Positions 1-4,923 of a stretch of DNA of 5,959 nt are shown piece after piece. Positions within the stretch are counted from its first letter, which is position 1. Every line of letters begins with the position of its first letter. The translations under genes were made by a program, and so were the position numbers. Origin of the DNA: Pseudomonadota bacterium (GTDB lineage Bacteria > Pseudomonadota > Gammaproteobacteria > Xanthomonadales > Xanthomonadaceae). The stretch is taken from NCBI GenBank assembly GCA_025355485.1, contig JANXZP010000015.1:1-5959 (forward strand). Direction: 5' to 3'. Under the pieces are notes generated by a model. The model saw only the letters and a list, made by a program, of their open reading frames with translations. It made no database searches and had not been told where the DNA came from.

Positions 1-1
1 C

Positions 2-1411
2 GATCGCCAGCAAGGCCGCGACCCGAACCGCGAGGGCGGCCCGCGCGAGAACAATCAGCCGCGCAACAACGAACCGCGCGATCGTGGCAACGAAGGCGGC
101 GAGTTCAACGACAACCAGCCGCTGCCGCCGCTGCCGCCGGATTTCCCGATCTACGGGCTGAGCGAACTCAAGAAGATGCCGGCGTTCCAGTTGATGGACA
201 TCGCCGACAAACTGGGCATCACTGAAGGCGTTGCGCGCATGCGCAAGCAGGAAGTGATCTTCGCCCTGCTGAAAGTGCTCACGCGTTACGGCGAAGGCGT
301 CGCCGCCGAAGGCGTGCTGGAAATCCTGCCCGACGGTTTCGGCTTCCTGCGCTCGGCCGATGCTTCGTATCTCGCCGGCCCGGACGATACGTATATTTCG
401 CCGTCGCAGATCCGCCGCTTCAACCTGCGCACGGGCGACCACCTCACCGGTCGCATCCGTTCGCCGAAACCCGGTGAGCGCTATTTCGCGCTCTCGCAAG
501 TCACCACGATCAACAACGAACCGCCGGAAGCGTCGAAGAACAAGGCGCTGTTCGAGAACCTCACGCCGCTGTTCCCGCGCAAGGCGTTCCATCTTGAGCG
601 CGGCAACGGTTCGACCGAAGACATCACCGGCCGCGTCCTGGATTTGATGGCGCCGCTCGGCAAGGGCCAGCGCGGACTGATCGTGTCGCCGCCGAAAGCC
701 GGCAAGACGATGCTGATGCAGAACGTCGCGCAGGCGATCATGTACAACCATCCGGACGCGCATCTGATCGTGCTGCTGATCGATGAGCGTCCCGAGGAGG
801 TCACCGAGATGCAGCGCACCGTGCGCGGCGAGGTGATTTCTTCGACCTTCGACGAGCCGGCCGCGCGCCACGTGCAAGTCGCCGAGATGGTGATCGAACG
901 TGCGAAAAGGCTGGTCGAACACAAGCGCGACGTGATCATCCTGCTCGACTCGATCACCCGCCTCGCGCGCGCCTACAACATGGTCGTGCCGAGTTCCGGC
1001 AAGGTCCTGTCGGGCGGTGTGGATGCCAACGCATTGCATCGTCCGAAGCGCTTCTTCGGCGCTGCGCGCAACGTCGAGGAAGGTGGCTCGCTCACGATCG
1101 TTGCGACCGCGCTGGTGGAAACCGGCAGCAAGATGGACGAGGTGATCTACGAGGAGTTCAAGGGCACCGGCAACTCCGAGGTGCACCTGGATCGCCGCAT
1201 CGCCGAGAAGCGCGTGTATCCGGCGATCAACATCAACCGTTCCGGCACCCGCCGCGAAGAGTTGCTGATCGAACCGGAAATGCTGCAGAAGATCTGGATC
1301 CTGCGCAAACTCCTGCACCCGATGGACGAATTGTCGGCGATGGAGTTCCTGCTCGACAAGATGAAGGACACCAAGACCAACGACGAGTTCTTCCGCTTCA
1401 TGAAGCGCTGA
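2..1411 (+). CDS. rho: Transcription termination factor Rho, 5'-partial
   Basis: Rho is the hexameric RNA-dependent ATPase and helicase that ends transcription of untranslated RNA in the cytoplasm. The frame is open from the left edge, giving 469 visible residues, so the true start lies outside the window. A Met codon at 176 is not the start: the N-terminal helix-bundle domain already begins about 9 residues earlier (YGLSELKK, aligning with the E. coli Rho N-terminus). Before that lies a polar, Arg/Asn/Gly/Glu-rich stretch and a Pro-Leu run (about 2-155). The primary RNA-binding OB fold carries DGFGFLRS (331-354). The Walker A loop PPKAGKT is at 689-709, Walker B is DVIILLD followed by SITRLARAYN, and the Q-loop/R-loop segment (KGTGNSEVHLDRRIAEKR) and NRSGTRREELL near the C-terminus are intact. 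The end matches the usual Rho C-terminus. It converges on engB and is followed by a hairpin terminator. Identity is very secure; only the start is unknown. Confidence 0.98.
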   Translation, partial: DRQQGRDPNREGGPRENNQPRNNEPRDRGNEGGEFNDNQPLPPLPPDFPIYGLSELKKMPAFQLMDIADKLGITEGVARMRKQEVIFALLKVLTRYGEGVAAEGVLEILPDGFGFLRSADASYLAGPDDTYISPSQIRRFNLRTGDHLTGRIRSPKPGERYFALSQVTTINNEPPEASKNKALFENLTPLFPRKAFHLERGNGSTEDITGRVLDLMAPLGKGQRGLIVSPPKAGKTMLMQNVAQAIMYNHPDAHLIVLLIDERPEEVTEMQRTVRGEVISSTFDEPAARHVQVAEMVIERAKRLVEHKRDVIILLDSITRLARAYNMVVPSSGKVLSGGVDANALHRPKRFFGAARNVEEGGSLTIVATALVETGSKMDEVIYEEFKGTGNSEVHLDRRIAEKRVYPAININRSGTRREELLIEPEMLQKIWILRKLLHPMDELSAMEFLLDKMKDTKTNDEFFRFMKR

Positions 1412-1434
1412 TTCGCCGCGGTGATCGTCCCAAC

Positions 1435-1461
1435 AAAACGCCGGCCTCGCGCCGGCGTTTT
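1435..1461. terminator. Bidirectional intrinsic terminator between rho and engB
   Basis: A perfect 11-bp inverted repeat (AAAACGCCGGC, five-base loop CTCGC, GCCGGCGTTTT) lies between the convergent stops of rho (1411) and engB (1467). It has an A tract on the left and a T tract on the right, so the RNA from either strand forms a GC-rich stem followed by U residues. It should therefore end both transcripts. Confidence 0.9.
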
Positions 1462-1466
1462 AATTT

Positions 1467-2063
1467 TCAAACCTCCAGCCACCCCGCCACCGCCGCCCTC
1501 GCTTCATCGATGCCCTGCTTGGTCTCCGACGAGAACACCTGCGCGGTCGCAAGATCGGGCAGGACTTTGCGCACGGCGAGCAGGGTCTGCGCCTGCGGGC
1601 CGCGACCGATCTTGTCGCACTTGGTCAGCAGGCAGTGCGCAGGCAGGCCTCGATCGGCGGCGTAGCGCAGCATGTCGAGATCGAATTCGCGCAGCGGGTG
1701 GCGGATGTCCATCACAATCACCAAGCCGCACAATGCCTCGCGACTGCGCAGGTAATCGTTGATGAAATCCTGCCAGTGCGCACGCAGATCCTTCGACACT
1801 TTCGCGTATCCGTAGCCGGGCAGGTCGACCAGATATTTCGTCTTCATCACCTCGAAGAACACCAGTTGCTGGGTGCGGCCGGGTGTCTTGGACGTACGCG
1901 CGAGCGCGTTCTGGTTGCAGATCGTGTTCAACGCGCTGGACTTGCCGGCGTTGGAGCGGCCCGCGAACGCGACCTCGCGGCCGCCATCGGCGGGCAGTTG
2001 CGCGAGGGTGTGCGCAGCCGCGAGGTAGGCGGTGCGGGCGAGTGCGTTGGCTGACTTGTTCAT
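1467..2063 (-). CDS. engB: Ribosome biogenesis GTP-binding protein EngB (YihA/YsxC)
   Basis: EngB is a small cytoplasmic TRAFAC-class GTPase needed for large ribosomal subunit assembly and often essential. From the ATG at 2063 the product has 198 residues, the usual family length (about 195-215). All GTPase motifs are present in order: G1 GRSNAGKS, G2 region SKTPGRTQ with its Thr, G3 DLPGYG, G4 TKCD and G5-like SSE. The TPGRTQ-(x)n-DLPGYGYAKV arrangement is typical of EngB. The frame stays open far upstream, to 2522, but that part has no family similarity and runs antisense to the cytochrome gene. In-frame ATGs at 2084 and 2087 would add only 7-8 residues. No start has a strong Shine-Dalgarno sequence, so 2063 was chosen by family length and because MNKSANALARTAYLAAAHT leads directly into the domain. 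The gene is divergent from cytochrome c4. Confidence 0.95.
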   Translation of the reverse strand: MNKSANALARTAYLAAAHTLAQLPADGGREVAFAGRSNAGKSSALNTICNQNALARTSKTPGRTQQLVFFEVMKTKYLVDLPGYGYAKVSKDLRAHWQDFINDYLRSREALCGLVIVMDIRHPLREFDLDMLRYAADRGLPAHCLLTKCDKIGRGPQAQTLLAVRKVLPDLATAQVFSSETKQGIDEARAAVAGWLEV

Positions 2064-2171
2064 ATCGCGTTGCTCATGCCGCATCATCGCCTGCGTGGCG
2101 CTGTGAGACCAGCGATCTGCCTCGCCCTCGCCATGAACTGATCCGATGAAGCCTGCAATTGCGCGGTTTCG

Positions 2172-2200
2172 TTGACCGCTCCGGAAGCGGCAGGGATAAT
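2172..2200 (+). promoter_or_regulatory. Predicted sigma70-type promoter of the cytochrome c4 gene
   Basis: TTGACC (2172-2177) and GATAAT (2195-2200) are separated by exactly 17 bp. Each matches the sigma70 consensus at 5 of 6 positions, which is unusually good for such GC-rich DNA. Transcription would start near 2206-2208, giving a leader of about 59 nt before the ATG at 2266. A short inverted repeat, CCGCT-N5-AGCGG (2176-2190), sits across the end of the -35 box and the spacer, and GCGGT/ACCGC (2163-2167, 2175-2179) flanks the -35. Either could be an operator half-site pair, but both are short enough to be chance in this composition. I found no comparable promoter for engB on the opposite strand. 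Confidence 0.6.
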
Positions 2201-2211
2201 CAAGGGGTTTC

Positions 2212-2243
2212 GCGCGTTCGTCCTTTGTGCGGGACGAACGCGC
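2212..2243 (+). promoter_or_regulatory. Perfect 12-bp hairpin at the 5' end of the cytochrome c4 mRNA leader
   Basis: GCGCGTTCGTCC (2212-2223) is perfectly complementary to GGACGAACGCGC (2232-2243) around an 8-base loop. It begins only a few bases after the predicted transcription start and ends 12 bases before the GGAG ribosome binding site (2256-2259), which stays free. No T run follows, so it is not an intrinsic terminator. It could be a 5' stabilising stem in the mRNA or, as DNA, a dimeric repressor operator downstream of the promoter. The structure is certain; the role is inferred. Confidence 0.6.
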
Positions 2244-2265
2244 CACTGCCGATCCGGAGTCCTGC

Positions 2266-3108
2266 ATGACCTTCAAGCGCATTTTGGGTGTCGCCACCCT
2301 GCTCGCCGCCGCTGCCGCGTTCGCGCAGGCGCCGACTTCCAAGCCGGCCGCAGCGACGTCTTCGGCAGCGCCCACCGGTGCTACCGTCACCCTGTCACCG
2401 TCCACGCCAGCCGCATCGGCGACCGAGCTGACCGACGCGCATGCGCTGGCCAAACCGGGCGATGCCAAAGCCGGGCAGACCAAGGCCGCGGCCTGCGGTG
2501 CCTGCCATGGACTGGACGGCAATTCGTCGGATGCGCAGTACCCGAAACTGGCCGCGCAGCAGGAGCGCTACATCGCGCGCCAGCTCGCGCTGTTCAAGAC
2601 CGGCGAGCGCCAGAATCCGATCATGATGGGCATGGCGGGCTCGGTCACACCGCAGGACATGCGCGACATTGGCGCGTATTTCGCCAGCCAGAAAACCCTG
2701 CCGGGCGTCGCCGACGACACCGTGATCAAGGCTGGCCCGAACCAGGGCATGAAGTTCTACGCGGTCGGCGAGCGCCTGTATCGAGGCGGCGATGCCGCTC
2801 GCGGCGTTCCGGCCTGCATCGCTTGCCACGGCCCGACCGGCGCGGGCAATCCGGGGCCGGCGTATCCGACCCTCGACGGCCAGCATGCATCCTACGTTTC
2901 GGCTCGACTGACCGCGTTCCGCAGTGGCCTGGTGCTGGGCAAGGGCGAGTACGAGAACAAGGTGATGGCCGGCGTGGCGAAGAACCTCACCGACGAGGAA
3001 ATCCAGGCGCTTTCGACTTATGTCGAAGGCCTGCATCCGGCGCACGACGATGTCGCCAGCAAGCCGGTAACGTCCACCGCGAGCGCACCGACCGCGACCG
3101 CGCATTGA
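2266..3108 (+). CDS. Diheme cytochrome c4, periplasmic
   Basis: Cytochrome c4 is a two-domain, two-heme electron carrier of the periplasm that passes electrons from the bc1 complex to terminal oxidases. The product has 280 residues. Residues 1-20 form a Sec signal peptide (Lys-Arg, hydrophobic LLAAAAAFA, likely cleavage AFA|QA). Residues 22-56 are a low-complexity Ala/Ser/Thr/Pro linker. Two class I cytochrome c domains follow: heme 1 is bound by C77-G-A-C80-H81 with a Met in M120-M-G-M123 (M123 likeliest) as sixth ligand, and heme 2 by C184-I-A-C187-H188 with M234 as likely sixth ligand. The C-terminal Ser/Thr/Ala tail is again low complexity. The start is fixed by GGAG at 2256-2259, 6 bases before the ATG; an upstream in-frame GTG at 2227 sits in a hairpin loop without a ribosome binding site and would spoil the signal peptide. 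The long linker makes it larger than the classical protein of about 190-210 residues. The product needs the Ccm heme-attachment machinery, not in this window. Confidence 0.93.
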   Translation: MTFKRILGVATLLAAAAAFAQAPTSKPAAATSSAAPTGATVTLSPSTPAASATELTDAHALAKPGDAKAGQTKAAACGACHGLDGNSSDAQYPKLAAQQERYIARQLALFKTGERQNPIMMGMAGSVTPQDMRDIGAYFASQKTLPGVADDTVIKAGPNQGMKFYAVGERLYRGGDAARGVPACIACHGPTGAGNPGPAYPTLDGQHASYVSARLTAFRSGLVLGKGEYENKVMAGVAKNLTDEEIQALSTYVEGLHPAHDDVASKPVTSTASAPTATAH

Positions 3109-3205
3109 ACCAACCCGCACGCCCTGCGGTCTGTTCGGCGCTGGCACAATGACATCAGCTCCACGTCATCGTGATTCCGCCTTACCGATCGCAACCCTGA
3201 TCTTC

Positions 3206-3220
3206 GAGGATTTGCCCATG
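3206..3220 (+). promoter_or_regulatory. Ribosome binding site deciding the dsbA start
   Basis: GAGGA (3206-3210) lies 7 bases before the ATG at 3218. This favours that start over an in-frame ATG at 3149, which would place 23 residues, including acidic ones, before the signal sequence. The 109-bp gap after the cytochrome gene (3109-3217) contains a weak -10-like CACAAT (3144-3149) but no convincing -35, so I do not call a separate dsbA promoter. Confidence 0.75.
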
Positions 3221-4027
3221 CACGCGCGCGCCATGCTGAAATCCACCCTGTTGATGTCCACCCTGCTGTTGGCTACTGCGTGCACGGCCAAGTCTCCGGA
3301 GGCAGCGACCATGTCGAGCGTGCCGGCGGCTGCGGCCACCGCTGCTGTCGCCAGCACCGCCGCGACGAGCGTTGCTTCGACAGCGGTGGCGAATGCATCG
3401 ACCGCGGCAGCGCCCGCAGCGGCAGTCATCGCCCCTCCCTCGGGCATGCCAGCAGGTCCGGCGCCGGTGGAAGGCCAGGACTATTACCTGATCGACACCC
3501 CCGACCAGCCCGGCGGCGACAAGGTGCAGGTGGTCGAAGTGTTCGGTTACGGCTGTTCCCATTGCGCCCAGTTCCAGCCGTTCCTGTCCAAGTGGGAGAA
3601 GACCCTGCCGTCGGATGTGCAGTTCAGCTATCTGCCGGGTCCGTTCGGCGGCCTTCCGGACGGGTTCGAGCGCGCGTTCTATGCCGCGCAAGCGATGGGC
3701 GTGCAGGAAAAGAGCCACGACGCCATCTTCAAGGCCGTGCACGTGGATAAGCGCGTGGCCACAGCCGATGACATTCCGAAGCTGTATGCCGATTACGGCG
3801 TCGATCCGAAAGTCTTCGCCTCCACGATGCACAGCTTCGCGGTCAGCGCGAAGATCGCGCAAGCGCAGGATCAGGAAACGCGCTGGGGTGTCGACGGCAC
3901 GCCGACCATCGTGATCGACGGCAAATACCGCGCCATGCAGGTCATCGGCGAGAAGGGCGAGGAGCGACTGCTGCACACGATCGACTGGCTGGTCGCCAAG
4001 CAGCGCCCCGAGCACGCCCAGCACTGA
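3218..4027 (+). CDS. dsbA: DsbA-family thiol:disulfide oxidoreductase, probably exported and possibly lipid-anchored
   Basis: DsbA-type proteins introduce disulfide bonds into exported proteins and are reoxidised by DsbB. The product has 269 residues. Residues 1-21 are a signal sequence (basic start, LKSTLLMSTLLLATA) ending at C22. LATAC resembles a lipobox, although position -3 is Ala where Leu is usual, so lipid attachment is possible but unproven; cleavage by signal peptidase I after a nearby Ala is the alternative. Residues about 28-75 are an Ala/Thr/Ser/Val-rich spacer. The thioredoxin-like domain follows, with the active site C113-S-H-C116 in FGYGCSHCAQFQ and the cis-proline loop GTP (T228-P229). 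CSHC differs from the CPHC of E. coli DsbA and changes the residue that tunes the redox potential. The helical insertion between the active site and the cis-Pro is full length. It lies 109 bp after cytochrome c4 and 16 bp before the EEP gene, all on one strand, so co-transcription is possible. Fold assignment is secure, exact partner and physiological role less so. Confidence 0.9.
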   Translation: MHARAMLKSTLLMSTLLLATACTAKSPEAATMSSVPAAAATAAVASTAATSVASTAVANASTAAAPAAAVIAPPSGMPAGPAPVEGQDYYLIDTPDQPGGDKVQVVEVFGYGCSHCAQFQPFLSKWEKTLPSDVQFSYLPGPFGGLPDGFERAFYAAQAMGVQEKSHDAIFKAVHVDKRVATADDIPKLYADYGVDPKVFASTMHSFAVSAKIAQAQDQETRWGVDGTPTIVIDGKYRAMQVIGEKGEERLLHTIDWLVAKQRPEHAQH

Positions 4028-4031
4028 GACG

Positions 4032-4057
4032 ACGGGCCGCGCCATGCGCCGGCCCGT
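4032..4057 (+). terminator. Terminator-like hairpin after dsbA, overlapping the next gene's start region
   Basis: ACGGGCCG (4032-4039) pairs perfectly with CGGCCCGT (4050-4057) around a 10-base loop, 4 bases after the dsbA stop. It is followed by only two more T residues (TTC), so termination would be partial at best. The ATG at 4044 lies in the loop. It may attenuate readthrough from dsbA into the EEP gene or act as a 3' stabilising stem for dsbA mRNA. Confidence 0.45.
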
Positions 4058-4808
4058 TTCCCAACCGATGCCGGCACGCCGCCTGCGACTGCTGAGCTGC
4101 AACATCCAGGCCGGGTCCAGCACCCAGCGCTATCGCGACTATGTCTCGCGCAGCTGGTCGCACGTGCTGCCGCACGGCAAGCGCGACAACCTCGCGGCGA
4201 TTGCCGAGCTCAGCGCCGACTTCGATATCGTCGGCCTGCAGGAAAGCGATGCCGGCAGCCTGCGTTCGGGTTTTACCAACCAGACCCGACGCATCGCCGA
4301 GCTGGCCGGGTTCCCGTTCTGGAGCCACCAGTCGAACCGCCGCGTCGGCGGCATCACGCACAGCGCGAACGGCCTGCTCAGTCGCGAGCGTCCCGACGAA
4401 GTGCTGGACTATGCGTTGCCGGGCCGGGTCGCCGGGCGCGGCGTGCTGCTGGCACGTTTCGGCAACGGTGCGGATCAGCTGAGCGTCGCGGTGGTGCATC
4501 TGTCGCTGGGCATGCTTTCGCGCGCGTCACAACTGGATTTCCTCGCCGAGCTGCTGGCCGATGCACCGCACGCGGTGCTGATGGGCGACTTCAACTGCGC
4601 GCACGACGCCCCCGAAATGCGTAAGCTCTACCGCCGCACGCGGCTGCAACCGCCGGACGCAATCACTGCCACGTTCCCGAGCTGGAAACCGATGCGCGCG
4701 CTCGACCACATCCTCTGCAGCGAAGACCTCGCCGCCGCCCCGCCGCGCGCCCTGGCCGCAGGGCGCTCGGATCACCTAGCGATCGCGCTGGAGCTTTCGC
4801 TGCCGTAG
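4044..4808 (+). CDS. Endonuclease/exonuclease/phosphatase (EEP) family protein
   Basis: This is a member of the Mg-dependent EEP superfamily (DNase I / exonuclease III / inositol-phosphatase fold). Its substrate cannot be read from sequence. The product has 254 residues and no signal peptide or membrane segment, so it is probably cytoplasmic. The full catalytic set is visible: N20 in LLSCNIQAG, E67 in IVGLQESD (metal ligand), H152 in VVHLSLG, D182 and N184 in LMGDFNC, D221-H222 in ALDHIL and S242-D243-H244 in RSDHLAIAL, so it should be active. Similar proteins occur next to dsbA and cytochrome c4 in xanthomonads. Neither start has a good ribosome binding site: the ATG at 4044 lies in a hairpin loop, and the ATG at 4068 (giving MPARRLRLLS) is a credible alternative that loses only 8 non-conserved residues. 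The stop codon TAG (4806-4808) is part of a REP palindrome. Phosphoesterase activity is a sound inference; DNA repair versus lipid or nucleotide substrates is open. Confidence 0.88.
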   Translation: MRRPVSQPMPARRLRLLSCNIQAGSSTQRYRDYVSRSWSHVLPHGKRDNLAAIAELSADFDIVGLQESDAGSLRSGFTNQTRRIAELAGFPFWSHQSNRRVGGITHSANGLLSRERPDEVLDYALPGRVAGRGVLLARFGNGADQLSVAVVHLSLGMLSRASQLDFLAELLADAPHAVLMGDFNCAHDAPEMRKLYRRTRLQPPDAITATFPSWKPMRALDHILCSEDLAAAPPRALAAGRSDHLAIALELSLP

Positions 4809-4867
4809 CGTGCGCTGCGCGCACGAAGCATCCGGTCAGAATCAGGCGTGCATACAGCGCACGCTAC
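4805..4867. repeat. Inverted pair of GTAG-type REP elements (SMAG-like doublet)
   Basis: Unit 1 (4805-4825, plus strand) is GTAG followed by a perfect palindrome: CGTGCGC, loop TGC, GCGCACG. Unit 2 (4847-4867) reads on the minus strand as GTAG, CGTGCGC, TGT, ATGCACG, a slightly decayed copy whose inner two stem pairs are imperfect. The units face each other across a 21-base spacer (4826-4846), and their outer 13 bases (GTAGCGTGCGCTG) are exact inverted copies, so the whole 63-base block can also fold into one long hairpin. A GTAG head before a short palindrome, in head-to-head pairs within convergent gaps, is the hallmark of REPs mobilised by RAYT (TnpA-REP) tyrosine transposases in Stenotrophomonas and relatives. 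No RAYT gene lies in the window. The GTAG of unit 1 supplies the EEP stop codon. Confidence 0.8.
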
Positions 4868-4872
4868 AAACA

Positions 4873-4902
4873 AAAAAGCCGACGATTGCTCGCCGGCTTT
4901 TT
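4873..4902. terminator. Bidirectional intrinsic terminator between the EEP gene and the TonB receptor gene
   Basis: AAAAAGCCG (4873-4881) pairs with CGGCTTTTT (4894-4902). Inside, one A-C mismatch is followed by CGA/TCG pairing around the loop TTGC. Flanking A and T tracts make it work on both strands. It starts 5 bases after the REP pair and 21 bases short of the receptor stop, ending the plus-strand c4-dsbA-EEP side and the minus-strand receptor transcript. Confidence 0.85.
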
Positions 4903-4923
4903 CGATTGAGCTTGAACCAGGAA

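Noticed and set aside
119..140. CCGCTGCCG tandem repeat in the rho 5' region as a repeat element
   Set aside because: It is in frame and encodes a PLPPLPP run in the Rho linker, so a coding explanation is enough.
176..178. ATG at 176 as the rho start
   Set aside because: Homology to the Rho N-terminal helix starts upstream, only a weak purine run precedes this ATG, and the frame is open to the window edge.
2064..2522. N-terminal extension of the engB frame to 351 residues
   Set aside because: The extra part has no EngB similarity, is antisense to the cytochrome gene, and the family is about 200 residues long. The open frame reflects high GC.
2172..3152. 326-residue open frame overlapping cytochrome c4 on the same strand
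   Set aside because: Arg/Gly/Ala-rich shadow translation without motifs. The overlapping frame encodes two CXXCH heme sites and a signal peptide.
3109..3217. Separate promoter for dsbA
   Set aside because: TTGAAC at 3105-3110 has no -10 at proper spacing and CACAAT at 3144-3149 has no good -35; evidence is too weak to call.
3182..4123. 313-residue open frame antisense to dsbA
   Set aside because: Composition typical of an antisense shadow (Arg, His, Gly runs), no ribosome binding site and no recognisable domain; the plus strand has a complete DsbA.
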